From Prauserella rugosa (lineage in GTDB: Bacteria > Actinomycetota > Actinomycetes > Mycobacteriales > Pseudonocardiaceae), in assembly GCF_000719975.1 (NCBI RefSeq), contig NZ_JOIJ01000007.1, forward strand, positions 248,001 to 312,000: 64,000 nucleotides of DNA, given 5' to 3'. The translations under genes were made by a program, and so were the position numbers. The notes under the pieces are model-generated. The model did no database searches. It saw only the letters and a list, made by a program, of their open reading frames with translations, and was not told the DNA's origin. The first letter of the stretch is position 1; each line of letters starts with the position of its first letter. Below, piece by piece: positions 36,357 to 47,147 of this stretch.

Positions 36357-36908
36357 TCAGCCGCCTGAACGGGGGATATCGTGCTCGGTGGCGTGAACGT
36401 CGGCTTCGTCGGGCCACTCGTTGCGCGCGTGCCAGGCGCGGCGGGGAGGCAGCGTTCCGGACGTGCGGCCCGTGCCCGCCCATTCGTCGAGGGAACCGAG
36501 TACCTCACCCTCGTCGGCTCGTCCGCTGTCACCGGCCTGCGTGCGCTCGACGTCCGGCGTCCGCGGCGCGCGTGTCCTGCCCGTGCGGTGCGCCGCGCGC
36601 GAGCCCGCGTGCCTGCCGTGGGCTCGGTGCGACTCGCCGTGCTCGGCTTCCGGGTCCTCGCCGGGAAGCGTGCCCGTGGCCGGGAGCATGCCGGTCTGTT
36701 CCTCCGCGGAGACCGGAGGCAGCAACGCCGTTCCGGGGTGCTCACGTGCCGGGTCGCCGGCTCCCGCACGCGCGGGAACGTCCGGTGTCGCCTCCACGTC
36801 GGCCCGCGGGCTGCACTGCGGAGGCCGCAGGATCAGTGCGGTCGACAGGGCGCCGAGTGCGAACGCGATCAGCAGCCACAGCCAGATTTGTCCGAACAGC
36901 CACAGCAT
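36357..36908 (-). CDS. Single-pass membrane protein next to OmpA-domain gene
   Basis: 183 residues. An N-terminal helix (MLWLFGQIWLWLLIAFALGA) is followed by a hydrophilic, Pro/Ala/Arg/Glu-rich disordered tail. It is 45 bases downstream of the ArfA-like gene. In M. tuberculosis arfA is followed by two small membrane proteins (ArfB, ArfC) required for its acid-response function; this protein occupies the same position and topology, but similarity beyond that cannot be judged. Confidence 0.65.
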   Translation of the reverse strand: MLWLFGQIWLWLLIAFALGALSTALILRPPQCSPRADVEATPDVPARAGAGDPAREHPGTALLPPVSAEEQTGMLPATGTLPGEDPEAEHGESHRAHGRHAGSRAAHRTGRTRAPRTPDVERTQAGDSGRADEGEVLGSLDEWAGTGRTSGTLPPRRAWHARNEWPDEADVHATEHDIPRSGG

Positions 36909-36953
36909 TCCCGTTCCCCTCCGTCCCGAAGCCCCTCCCGGAGCGTTCGTGTC

Positions 36954-37628
36954 TCAGAGCACCGTGATCTCGACGCGCCTGTCCCGCCGGTCCTCGGCAG
37001 CCGAACCGTTCGACCGGTCGCCGCCGGCAGGCTGGGTGTCGGCGTGCGCGATGGTCGTCAGCCTGCGATGGTTCACACCGGCCTCGACGAGCGCCGTCGC
37101 GACCGCTTCGGCACGTCCGCGCGACAGTTCCCGCGCCTGCCGTTGGTTCAGCTCCGGCACCTGGGCGGCGTGGCCGCCGATCCGGAACCGCAACTCCGGT
37201 GGCGTCGAGCGCATGACGTCGGCCAGCTGCGCGATGGCCCGGCTGCTCGCACCCTTCAGCTCGGTGCTGTAGGCCGCGAACCGGATCGGCGCACGCTCCA
37301 GCACCCGGTCGATCGAACTCTGCGCCCTGCGCTGGGCGTCGGTCATCTGCTTCTCGCGGACGTCGACGCCGCGGACACCCTCGATACCGCCGACGACCGC
37401 CTCGACACGTTCGGACCTGCCCTCCGGCACGTCCGAGATCACCGCGTCCCTGCCGTCCATCGTGACGTCGGCCGACCGCATGCCCGCGTCGTCGAGTGCG
37501 GCGCGGACGTGCGGGTGCAGGCTGCGTTCGATGCGGTCGGCCGACGCCCACGTCGCGGCGAATGCCAACATCCCCGACACTGCGAGCGCGAGCGGAATCA
37601 GCCAGAACCGGACATTGTTCCTGGCCAT
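36954..37628 (-). CDS. OmpA-domain membrane protein, ArfA/OmpATb-like
   Basis: 224 residues. N-terminal anchor FWLIPLALAVSGMLAFAATW, then a BON-type domain (DDAGMRSADVTMDGRDAVISDVPEG...VVGGIEGVRGVDV) and a C-terminal OmpA-like peptidoglycan-binding domain (FRIGGHAAQVPELNQRQARELSRGRAEAVATALVEAGV, ending in DRRVEITVL). This TM-BON-OmpA layout is that of mycobacterial ArfA (Rv0899). Start ATG 37628. Probably cytoplasmic-membrane-anchored facing the cell wall. Confidence 0.83.
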   Translation of the reverse strand: MARNNVRFWLIPLALAVSGMLAFAATWASADRIERSLHPHVRAALDDAGMRSADVTMDGRDAVISDVPEGRSERVEAVVGGIEGVRGVDVREKQMTDAQRRAQSSIDRVLERAPIRFAAYSTELKGASSRAIAQLADVMRSTPPELRFRIGGHAAQVPELNQRQARELSRGRAEAVATALVEAGVNHRRLTTIAHADTQPAGGDRSNGSAAEDRRDRRVEITVL

Positions 37629-37710
37629 GCTTCGACGATAGGCGCACTCGACGGCATCCGCGAATGCTGAGATCGCTGGTGCGCGTGTGGGTGGGCGGCG
37701 GGCCCGTGGA

Positions 37711-38538
37711 TCAGCTGTCGGCGTGGTCCACCAGGGTGCTGCCCTGCTGCGAGGCCAGCTCTCGTTCCGCCAACTCCCGGAGCGGGGCGAGACGCGGGCG
37801 CTTGGCCGTGATGCCGTCGCCGAGCGATTCGCCGCGAAGCTGACGCCGGATCCATGGCAGCAGGTGGACACGGGTCCACTCGAGATCGCTCCGGCGCAGG
37901 GTCAGCCAGTTGGGGTGGCCGCCGGTCTCCGGCCACGGTTCACGCCAGTCCTCGGCGGTCGGCACGCCCAGCACCTCGGCGGTGCGCAGCGCGATCCGCC
38001 GATGTCCCTCGGCCGTGAAGTGCAGGCGGTCGTCGCTCCAGGCGCGCACGTCGTGCAGCGCGTCCATGGACCACAGGTCGACGACCTTCGCCCCCTGCCG
38101 GTCGGCGATCGCGCGCAGGTGGGCGTTGTAGATCGCGACCTTGCCGCGCAGCACGCTCATCACGGACATGCCCTTGGTGTCCGGACCGGTGAAGATCAAC
38201 ACGTCGATGCCCTCGGCGCGCAATGCGGCGACCCCCTCCTCGAACTCGGCCGCCTTCTCGTCGGGGTCGGCGCCGGGCACGATGATGTCGTTGCCGCCCG
38301 CGCACAGCGTGACCAGATCGGGCTTCACCTCGAGTGCGATCGGGAGCTGTTCGGTGAGGATCTCGGTGAGCATCTTGCCGCGCACGGCCAGGTTGGCGTA
38401 GGCGAAATCGGGCGATCCGTCCGCCAGGATCTCGGCCAGCCGGTCGGCCCACCCCCGATAGGTGCCATCCGGCCGCTCGTCGTTCATCCCCTCGGTGAAG
38501 CTGTCCCCGATGGCAACGAAGCTGCGGTATCCGGTCAC
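37711..38538 (-). CDS. SGNH/GDSL-family hydrolase
   Basis: 275 residues from GTG 38538, chosen because GGAGGGAG lies eight bases upstream; ATG 38562 is an alternative without a site. SGNH blocks: FVAIGDSFTEGMND (Ser), NLAVRGKML (Gly), CAGGNDII (Asn), and the C-terminal DRLHFTAEGHRRIA (Asp/His). No signal peptide, so cytoplasmic esterase or acyl-hydrolase of unknown substrate. The C-terminal 60 residues (TLRRSDLEWTRVHLLPWIRRQLRG) are typical for the actinobacterial subgroup. Confidence 0.87.
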   Translation of the reverse strand: MTGYRSFVAIGDSFTEGMNDERPDGTYRGWADRLAEILADGSPDFAYANLAVRGKMLTEILTEQLPIALEVKPDLVTLCAGGNDIIVPGADPDEKAAEFEEGVAALRAEGIDVLIFTGPDTKGMSVMSVLRGKVAIYNAHLRAIADRQGAKVVDLWSMDALHDVRAWSDDRLHFTAEGHRRIALRTAEVLGVPTAEDWREPWPETGGHPNWLTLRRSDLEWTRVHLLPWIRRQLRGESLGDGITAKRPRLAPLRELAERELASQQGSTLVDHADS

Positions 38539-38762
38539 GACGTCTCCCTCCGCCCTGTGCATCGCGCGTCTCCCAGTCGATCAACGGCCGGCGCGGGCAC
38601 GGTAATCCCCTGAGGTCGTTCGGCGGGCGCCGGTCGGATCAAGAGCCACAGTCTCCTCCTTCGACATCGACTTACGCAGCCGTAATCTCACGGACGACCG
38701 TTCACCTGTGGCGAAGCTAACGTCGGCGGATCGGCCGCGGCCTTCGCGGAGGATCAGGCAAG

Positions 38763-39449
38763 GTGGAGACCGTGAACGACACCCCGCCCGAGGAACCCGA
38801 GACGCCGCCCGGCCGCCGCGAGTCGCTGGCGAGCCTGCTCGGTGGGCGCAAGGGCGCGCTGGACGCCAGTCTCCCGCCCGTGGCCTTCGTCGTGGGCTGG
38901 TTGGTGTCCGGATCGTCGATCGGCTGGGGTGCGGCCGCCGCGATCGCCGTCAGCGCGGTGGTGGGCATCGTGCGGCTGGTGCGTGGCGACAAGGTCAGGG
39001 CGGTGCTGATCAGCCTCGCCGCCGTGGTCGTGGCGGCGCTGATCGCCCTGCGGACCGGGCGCGCCGAGGACTTCTTCCTGATCCAGCTGTTGTCCAATGT
39101 GGCCAGTGCGCTGGCGTGGGCGGTGAGCATCGTCATCCGGTGGCCGCTGCTCGGCGTGGTGGTCGGCACCGTGCTCGGGCAGAAGACCCGCTGGCGGAAG
39201 GACCCCGACCTGCTGCGGGCCTACTCGCTGGCCAGCTGGGTGTGGGTGTTCGGCCAGTACACGGTGCGGGTCGTGGTCTTCGGCGTCCTGTGGTGGGCGG
39301 GCGAGGTCGTCGCGCTCGGCGTGGCCAGGACGGTGCTGTCGTGGCCGCTGGTTGCGGTGACCGTCGCCGTCAGCGGCTGGGTCCTGCACCGGGCGCTGCC
39401 CGACCGGCATCCGGGGCTGCGGCATCCGGTGGTCGAGGCCGAGAAGTAG
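38763..39449 (+). CDS. DUF3159 membrane protein
   Basis: 228 residues. Charged N-terminus, then several membrane segments (VVGWLVSGSSIGWGAAAAI, AVLISLAAVVVAALIALRTG, VASALAWAVSIVIRWPLLGVVVG, VFGVLWWAGEVVALGVART). The RRESLASLLGGRKGALDASLPPV leader and QKTRWRKDPDLLRAYSLASWVWV block define actinobacterial DUF3159. Start GTG 38763 with GGAGG ten bases ahead (GTG 38772 possible). Function not established. Confidence 0.85.
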   Translation: METVNDTPPEEPETPPGRRESLASLLGGRKGALDASLPPVAFVVGWLVSGSSIGWGAAAAIAVSAVVGIVRLVRGDKVRAVLISLAAVVVAALIALRTGRAEDFFLIQLLSNVASALAWAVSIVIRWPLLGVVVGTVLGQKTRWRKDPDLLRAYSLASWVWVFGQYTVRVVVFGVLWWAGEVVALGVARTVLSWPLVAVTVAVSGWVLHRALPDRHPGLRHPVVEAEK

Positions 39450-39451
39450 GT

Positions 39452-39482
39452 GGCCCCCGGCGAGGGGGGAGGTCCGGGGGCC
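39452..39482. terminator. Hairpin between convergent genes
   Basis: GGCCCCCGG (39452-39460) pairs with CCGGGGGCC (39474-39482) across 13 bases, exactly filling the gap between the DUF3159 stop and the convergent kinase stop. Bidirectional terminator. Confidence 0.7.
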
Positions 39483-39486
39483 GCGA

Positions 39487-40443
39487 TCACTCTACTCTGT
39501 TCGGGTGAGGTACGTGTTGGCCGAACCCCTTCAACGCGGCCAGCCACGCGGCGCCGAGTACGCCGTCCTTGCTTTCCCGCACGTCATGGCTCCGCAGCCG
39601 ATCATGGACGCGGGCCCGCACCGGGCTGCCCGCTCCGAGCACGCTGCCCACGAGCACGATCGGCGTGGTCTCGTCCGGCTCGCGCGCGGCGAGTGCGGTC
39701 TCGGCCAGCCACGCCGCGGCGTCGTCGACGATGCGCGCCGCCACCGGATCGGCCGGGGCACGCCGGCCACCCGTGGTGCTCGCCGCGGCGCTCACCAGCG
39801 GTGCGAACCGGGCCAGTTGTACGGGCGCGTGCTGGTTGACCACCGTGATGAGGCGGTGGAACGCCCGCGGTTCGGTCACCTCGATCCCGGCCTCGTCCAG
39901 CACCGCCGTGGCCAGCGGGCCGAGCGGAGCACGTCCGGTGAGCGCGTCGAGGGTGGCCCGGACCGCCTCCCTGCCGATCCAGTACCCGGAACCCTCGTCG
40001 CCGAGCAGCCATCCGTACCCGCCCGCGACCGACACCATCCGGTGGTCGCGGATGCGGCCGGCGATCGACCCCGTGCCCGAGACGAGCACCGTGCCGTCGG
40101 GCGCGTCCGTGGCCGAGGCGAACGCGGTCTCGGCGTCCGACACGATGTGCGGGGAACTGCCCAGTCCCGCGTCCCGCCAGGTGCGGTCGAACAGGTTCGC
40201 GATCGCCGGATCGGTGAGCTTGCTGGACCCGGCCATGCCGACGACACAGTGCGCGAGCTCGCTGCGGTCCAGATCGGCGGTCGCGGCCGCCACCGCCTCC
40301 GCGATGGCCGCGGCCGCCTTGTCCGGAGGGTGTGAGTTCGGATTGGCCCCACCCGCGCGGCCGGTACCCAGCACGTGGACGTTCTCGTCGACGGCGCACG
40401 CCCTCGTGCTCGTGCCGCCCGCGTCCACTCCCACGACGTACAT
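39487..40443 (-). CDS. N-acetylglucosamine kinase-like (BadF/BadG family)
   Basis: 318 residues. Actin-fold ATPase: VVGVDAGGTSTRACAVD (phosphate 1), CVVGMAGSSKL, VLVSGTGSIAGRI (phosphate 2), GGYGWLLGDEGSGYWIG, and the C-terminal VLVGSVLGAGSPV (adenosine motif). The GDEGSGYWIG block is typical for eukaryote-like and actinobacterial GlcNAc kinases. It probably phosphorylates GlcNAc or a related amino sugar at C6. The ATG shares one base with the stop of the SIS gene (TGATG). Confidence 0.82.
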   Translation of the reverse strand: MYVVGVDAGGTSTRACAVDENVHVLGTGRAGGANPNSHPPDKAAAAIAEAVAAATADLDRSELAHCVVGMAGSSKLTDPAIANLFDRTWRDAGLGSSPHIVSDAETAFASATDAPDGTVLVSGTGSIAGRIRDHRMVSVAGGYGWLLGDEGSGYWIGREAVRATLDALTGRAPLGPLATAVLDEAGIEVTEPRAFHRLITVVNQHAPVQLARFAPLVSAAASTTGGRRAPADPVAARIVDDAAAWLAETALAAREPDETTPIVLVGSVLGAGSPVRARVHDRLRSHDVRESKDGVLGAAWLAALKGFGQHVPHPNRVE

Positions 40444-41486
40444 CAGCGCGTCTTGGTCACTTTGTGCAGGCCACGCGGGTTGTCCGGGTTGCCGCCGCGT
40501 GCGAGGGACAACCGCAGCGCGAGCCGCTGGACCGGCAGGATCTCCAGCACGGGTGCGATCTCCTCGACCGTCTCCGGGACGTCGATGCGCAGCGCGGCCG
40601 GCATCCGCGACGCGGCAGACCCCACGGCGAGCACGTCCGCGCCGCGGTCGCCGACCGCCGCGAGGACGTCGCCCATGACGTCGCCGCCCCTGCCCGTGCT
40701 CGTCACGCCCAGCACGGCCGTCTCCTCGTCGACCGCGGCCACGGGGCCGTGCAGGAGGTCCGCACCGCTGTAGGCCCTGGTCTGGAGATAGCTGGTCTCG
40801 GCGAGCTTGAGCGACGACTCGAGCGCCGTCGCGTAGGAGTAGCCACGCGCGGCCGCCACGACGCGGTCGGCGAACCGGTAGCGGTCGACGGCGCGCGCGA
40901 CCTGGTCCGCCGAGTCGCGCAGTGTCGCCTCGGCGCGTTCGCCGATGTCGGCTGCGGCCTCGCCCTTGCCGCCGCGGATGGCGTCGACCAGCAGGTACAG
41001 GCTCAGCAGCGTGGCCGTGTACGTCTTCGTGGCCGCCACGGCGCGCTCCTGACCCGCCCCGATGTCGACGGCCAGGTCGGCAGCCGCGAACAGCTGCGAC
41101 GACGGAGTGTTGCTGACCGCGACGGTCCGTGCGCCCGCCTCCCGCGCCGCCTGGGTGACCTCGAGCAGGTCGGGTGATCCACCGCTCTGGCTCACCGACA
41201 CCAGCAGCACGTCCCGCAGGTCGGGACGGGCGCCGTACAGCGTCGTCGTCGAAGGGGACACCAGGCCGACGGGCAGGCCGAGCAGCACCTCGATGAGGTA
41301 CTTGGCGTAGATCGCCGCGTGGTCGCTCGAACCACGTGCGGCCAGCAGGGCGAACCTCGGCGGGTGGTTGGCGATGTCCTCTGCGACGGCCGCGATGTCG
41401 GCGCGGTTCTGCGCGATCGTGGCCAGCATGTTCGGCTGCTGGTCGATCTCCGCGGTCATCAGGGCGCCGGGCTCGGCATCTGTCAC
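40443..41486 (-). CDS. SIS-domain sugar isomerase (AgaS/GlmS-isomerase-like)
   Basis: 347 residues, two SIS domains: LLAARGSSDHAAIYAKYLIE, LLVSVSQSGGSPDLLEVTQAA and AVSNTPSSQLFAAAD in the first; YSYATALESSLKLAETSYLQTRAYS followed by LLHGPVAAV in the second. This is the isomerase half of glucosamine-6-phosphate synthase without the glutaminase part, as in catabolic GlcN-6-P deaminases. Start GTG 41486. It leads the two-gene operon with the kinase, under a dre site shared with divergent dasR. Confidence 0.85.
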   Translation of the reverse strand: MTDAEPGALMTAEIDQQPNMLATIAQNRADIAAVAEDIANHPPRFALLAARGSSDHAAIYAKYLIEVLLGLPVGLVSPSTTTLYGARPDLRDVLLVSVSQSGGSPDLLEVTQAAREAGARTVAVSNTPSSQLFAAADLAVDIGAGQERAVAATKTYTATLLSLYLLVDAIRGGKGEAAADIGERAEATLRDSADQVARAVDRYRFADRVVAAARGYSYATALESSLKLAETSYLQTRAYSGADLLHGPVAAVDEETAVLGVTSTGRGGDVMGDVLAAVGDRGADVLAVGSAASRMPAALRIDVPETVEEIAPVLEILPVQRLALRLSLARGGNPDNPRGLHKVTKTR

Positions 41487-41508
41487 GATGATCCTCTCGT
41501 ATCCCCTC

Positions 41509-41524
41509 GAAGGTCTAGACCAAT
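41509..41524. promoter_or_regulatory. DasR-responsive element (dre)
   Basis: GAAGGTCTAGACCAAT matches the 16-bp DasR consensus ACTGGTCTAGACCACT, with a perfect GGTCTAGACC core. It lies 23 bases from the SIS gene start and 76 from the dasR start. It probably represses both directions until glucosamine-6-phosphate releases DasR. Confidence 0.85.
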
Positions 41525-41599
41525 AGTAGACAGGTTGAAACTGGCTCGCGAAGGGTAGTTTTGCGAGTAAGCGTCGGGGCGCTGAGTGAAGGAGTCGTC

Positions 41600-42355
41600 A
41601 TGTTGGAGGTTTCCGGGGCCAAGGGCGGTACCGCAACCGTCGCGCGGCCTGGGCGTGAGCCGAAGTACTGGGCTCTGAAACAGCATCTGCTGGATCAGCT
41701 GGATTCGCTACCCGCGGGGGCGCCGATTCCCACCGAGCGTGCACTCGCCGGGGAGTTCCACGTCTCCCGCACCACGGTCCGTCAGGCCTTGGCCGACCTG
41801 ACCGCGGAGGGCAGGCTGCATCGGGTGCAGGGCAAGGGCACGTTCGCCGCCGAACCGAAGGTGGCGCAGCGGTTGCAGCTCTCGTCCTACACCGAGGACA
41901 TGCGTGCGCAGGGGCTCGAACCCTCGTCCCAGTTGCTCGAGGTGGACGAGGTGTTCGCGGAGGGTGACCTTCCGAAACTCCTCGGTATCCGCACCGGGGC
42001 GAAGGTGCTGCTGTTGCGCAGGCTGCGGCTCGCCGACGGCGAGCCGATGGCCCTCGAGACGACCCACCTGCCGTTGGCCCGGTTCCGCGGGCTGCGCAGG
42101 CACGTCATCGAGGGCGGATCGCTCTACGAAGCGCTCGCGGAGCGGTACGGGGTCGAGATGGAGAAGGCCGAGGAGACGATCGAGACGTCACTGGCCGGTC
42201 CCGAGGAGGCCGAACTGCTGGGCGCCGACGTCGGCGTGCCGGTGCTTCTGCTCAACCGGCAGACGTTCGGGTCCGACGGCAAGCCGGTGGAGTTCGTGCG
42301 GTCGATCTACCGCGGCGACCGCTACAAGTTCGTCACCACGCTGACGCGTCCTTGA
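41600..42355 (+). CDS. dasR: GntR/HutC-family regulator DasR
   Basis: 251 residues from ATG 41600, with AAGGAG six bases ahead. N-terminal winged helix ([42 protein letters not shown]), then a UTRA effector domain ([32 protein letters not shown] stretch, [35 protein letters not shown]). The sequence closely follows Streptomyces DasR in several blocks, notably [13 protein letters not shown] and [11 protein letters not shown]. It is the global repressor of GlcNAc uptake and metabolism, responding to glucosamine-6-phosphate. Confidence 0.9.
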   Translation: MLEVSGAKGGTATVARPGREPKYWALKQHLLDQLDSLPAGAPIPTERALAGEFHVSRTTVRQALADLTAEGRLHRVQGKGTFAAEPKVAQRLQLSSYTEDMRAQGLEPSSQLLEVDEVFAEGDLPKLLGIRTGAKVLLLRRLRLADGEPMALETTHLPLARFRGLRRHVIEGGSLYEALAERYGVEMEKAEETIETSLAGPEEAELLGADVGVPVLLLNRQTFGSDGKPVEFVRSIYRGDRYKFVTTLTRP

Positions 42356-42508
42356 CGCGTTCTTGACACCGCCGTCCGAAATGGACGGAAGGCCACGTGT
42401 TCGCTCTCACGTCGGAAAATCTTGAATTCCGCGAAACGACGGGAGCATCGGAGACGATGCATTCGTTGAGAGTGGGGAGACGGGGAGCGGAGTGCGAACA
42501 GCGAGGCC

Positions 42509-43567
42509 ATGACGCAGGACGACAGAACACGGATCAGTAAGGCACCCGAGGGTGCGGAGACGGCGCGGCCGGACGACTCCGGAGGGGAGAAGGAGAAGTC
42601 CGGTCTGCGGCCGGCGCAGATCGTGGCGGGTGGGGTCGCCGCGACGACGGCGGCGTTCCTGTGCTCGTTCCTCGGCGTGTACGGCACCGTGATCGGCGCA
42701 GGAGCGATCAGCGTGCTGAGTACCGTCGGCAGCGAGCTGTACCTGCGCTCGGCGCGCAAGTCGAAGGAGGCGGCCAAGAAGGCCAAGGCCAAGGCCGCCG
42801 CGCTGGCGGAGGCGAAGGGACGCACGGCGGTACTGCCGTCGGCGAAGAGGAACCCCGCAGCGCAGGCCGTGGCGAACACGGCGGAACGGAACACGGCGGA
42901 ACACCGCGCATCAGTGCCGGACCCACGGCGTGATGCCGGTGCGACGAGGACGATGGCTCTGCCCGGCGCCTCGTCGACCCGGTCGTGGTCCGCACCCGGC
43001 GGGCCGGACCAGCCGACCAGGCGGATCCTGTCCAACGCCGATCAGCCCACGGACTACCTGGGCGTGCCCGCCGCGGCGGACACCTCGGGTGGTGACTCCG
43101 CGAGGGGGAGTTGGCTGAAGCGGCGTTGGCCGGTCCTGGCCGCCACGAGTGCCGTCGTGTTCGCCATCGGCCTGTTCGTCGTCACCGGTTTCGAGCTGGC
43201 CACGGGTCAGTCGCTCAACGGGCAGGGCCGCAGCACCGTCAGCCAGATCGTGGGCGACCGCGGGCACCAGCACGACACCGGAGGCGGTGTCGAGCAGGAG
43301 CAGCGCGACGACGTCGACGCGCCCGCCCCTTCGACCTCGACCGAGGGGACCACCGAGACCGAGGGAGACGGTTCGGCGACGCCCACGGAGCAGCCCACCG
43401 AGTCGTCGACCCCCGCCCCGCAGCAGCCCGAGCCCACGGACACGGCCGAGCCGACCGAGACCGAGCAGCCGGGGCAGACGGAGGTTCCGACCGAGCAGCC
43501 CACCGAACAGCCGCAGACCGGCGGCGACGGTGGTGCGGGAACGGGCGCCGGAACCGAGACGCCCTGA
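42509..43567 (+). CDS. Hypothetical membrane protein with Pro/Thr/Glu-rich tail
   Basis: 352 residues of no recognised family. A charged N-terminus precedes a membrane pair (GVAATTAAFLCSFLGVYGTVIGAGAISVL). A basic Ala/Lys helix (RKSKEAAKKAKAKAAALAEA) follows. A second helix (WPVLAATSAVVFAIGLFVVTGFE) then leads to an extracellular tail of repeated PTE/TEQPTE units. The tail resembles cell-wall-spanning spacers. Convergent with thiE. Confidence 0.75.
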   Translation: MTQDDRTRISKAPEGAETARPDDSGGEKEKSGLRPAQIVAGGVAATTAAFLCSFLGVYGTVIGAGAISVLSTVGSELYLRSARKSKEAAKKAKAKAAALAEAKGRTAVLPSAKRNPAAQAVANTAERNTAEHRASVPDPRRDAGATRTMALPGASSTRSWSAPGGPDQPTRRILSNADQPTDYLGVPAAADTSGGDSARGSWLKRRWPVLAATSAVVFAIGLFVVTGFELATGQSLNGQGRSTVSQIVGDRGHQHDTGGGVEQEQRDDVDAPAPSTSTEGTTETEGDGSATPTEQPTESSTPAPQQPEPTDTAEPTETEQPGQTEVPTEQPTEQPQTGGDGGAGTGAGTETP

Positions 43568-43603
43568 CCTCACCGGCGGCGCGTCAGGCGAGGGCCGCGT
43601 GCT

Positions 43604-44254
43604 TCAGGAAAGGGCGGAGCGTAGCTGCGAGGCCGCGGCGCTCGGGTCGTCGGCGTCGGTGATGGCGCGCACCACCACGGCGCGTCGTGCTCCGGCGTCG
43701 ACGACCTCGGGCATGCGTTCGGCGTCGATGCCGCCGATGGCGAACCACGGCCGCGGGGTGTCGACCGCGGTGGCCACCTCGCGCACCAGCTCGAGACCGG
43801 GTGCCGCCCGGCCGGGTTTCGTGGGCGTCGGCCAGCACGGGCCGACGCAGAAGTAGTCGACCCCCGGTTCGGCGGCCGCCGCACCTGCCTGCTCGAACGA
43901 GTGCGTCGAGCGGCCGATCACCGGCTCGTCCCCGAGGATGCGCCTGGCCACCTGCACGGGCAGGTCGTCCTGGCCGAGGTGCAGCACGTCGGCGCCTGCG
44001 GCGAGTGCGACGTCGGCGCGGTCGTTCACGGCCAGCAGCGCTCCGCGGGCGGCGCACACCTCGGCGAGCTGTTCGAGTGCGGCGAGTTCCTCGCGCGCCT
44101 CCAGCGCGGGTTTCTCCCGTAGCTGAACGATGTCCACGCCACCGGCCAGCGCGGCGTCGGCGAACTCGGTCAGGTCCGGCCGCATCGGCGTGCACAGGTA
44201 CAACCGGGCGTCGGCGAGCCGCCGACGAATCTGATCACCGCTGAGGCCGGGCAT
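43604..44254 (-). CDS. thiE: Thiamine-phosphate synthase ThiE
   Basis: 216 residues, TIM barrel. [10 protein letters not shown] and [27 protein letters not shown] are the signature blocks; [28 protein letters not shown] and [10 protein letters not shown] follow. It joins the hydroxymethylpyrimidine diphosphate and thiazole phosphate moieties to make thiamine monophosphate. Divergent from the TPP-riboswitch thiOSG operon. Matches Rv0414c in synteny. Confidence 0.93.
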   Translation of the reverse strand: MPGLSGDQIRRRLADARLYLCTPMRPDLTEFADAALAGGVDIVQLREKPALEAREELAALEQLAEVCAARGALLAVNDRADVALAAGADVLHLGQDDLPVQVARRILGDEPVIGRSTHSFEQAGAAAAEPGVDYFCVGPCWPTPTKPGRAAPGLELVREVATAVDTPRPWFAIGGIDAERMPEVVDAGARRAVVVRAITDADDPSAAASQLRSALS

Positions 44255-44290
44255 GGCGTCACCGTAACGCGTCGGGGTAGGTTGTTGGCG

Positions 44291-44392
44291 TCCGCACGGG
44301 AGCCCCACCGGGCTGAGAGGGAGCACGGCCGCCGCTACGCGGCCCGACTCCGACCGTGGAACCTGATCCGGATCATGCCGGCGCAGGGAGCG
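44291..44392 (+). promoter_or_regulatory. TPP riboswitch (THI box) of thiOSG
   Basis: Conserved elements: CACGGGAGCC at the 5' arm, CCGGGCTGAGAGGGAG in the pyrimidine-sensing arm, and ACCTGATCCGGATCATGCCG followed by GCGCAGGGAGCG in the pyrophosphate-sensing arm. The AGGGAG at 44385-44390 is also the only good Shine-Dalgarno for thiO (start 44401), so TPP binding would occlude it directly. Confidence 0.95.
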
Positions 44393-44400
44393 TGAACCGC

Positions 44401-46558
<2,158 letters not shown>

Positions 46559-46685
46559 CGGCCTGGTGGTGAGGGCTGTTCGGCGGGCCGCGTATCGCAT
46601 TCGCATCACGTCGTCACCCCGTGGCCGAGGTGGGAACGTATGGTGAACGCCCACTCAACGTGTGCGAGAAAGCGAAGGAGCGTAG

Positions 46686-47120
46686 GTGTCCACGCCGAAC
46701 GACATCCCGCACAGGCTGTACCTGACCATCGGGCGACTGTCGCGCGCGCTGCGGCAGGCCGGGGCTCCCGGCCCCGGGCACGGCGCGATCTCCGCCATGG
46801 CCACGCTCGCCGCGCAGGGAGAGCTCCGGCTGGGCGACCTGGCGTTGAAGGAGGGCGTCGCGGCGGCGACGATGTCGCGCATCGTGGCCTCGCTCGTCGA
46901 GGCCGGATACGTGACGAGGGAACCGGATCCGGTCGACCGGCGCGCATGGCTGGCGGCGATCACCGACGAGGGCAGGCGCGTGCTCGGCGACGTCCAGTCG
47001 GTGCGGATCCGTGAGCTCTGCACCCGCATCGAGCGGCTCCCCGACGACCGCCGGGCCGCGCTCGAAGCCGCCCTTCCCGCCCTGGAGGCCCTCCTCGACG
47101 AGGAACAACCCCAGCCCTGA
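46686..47120 (+). CDS. MarR-family regulator
   Basis: 144 residues from GTG 46686, with AAGGAG ahead. Winged helix: GHGAISAMATLAAQGELRLGDLALKEGVAAATMSRIVASLVEAGYV, wing DPVDRRAWLAAIT. C-terminal dimer helix. It follows thiG by 127 bases, convergent with thiD. Role in the thiamine region unknown; may act elsewhere. Confidence 0.82.
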   Translation: MSTPNDIPHRLYLTIGRLSRALRQAGAPGPGHGAISAMATLAAQGELRLGDLALKEGVAAATMSRIVASLVEAGYVTREPDPVDRRAWLAAITDEGRRVLGDVQSVRIRELCTRIERLPDDRRAALEAALPALEALLDEEQPQP

Positions 47121-47147
47121 GCGCGAGAGCCGCGTCCGGACTACGGA

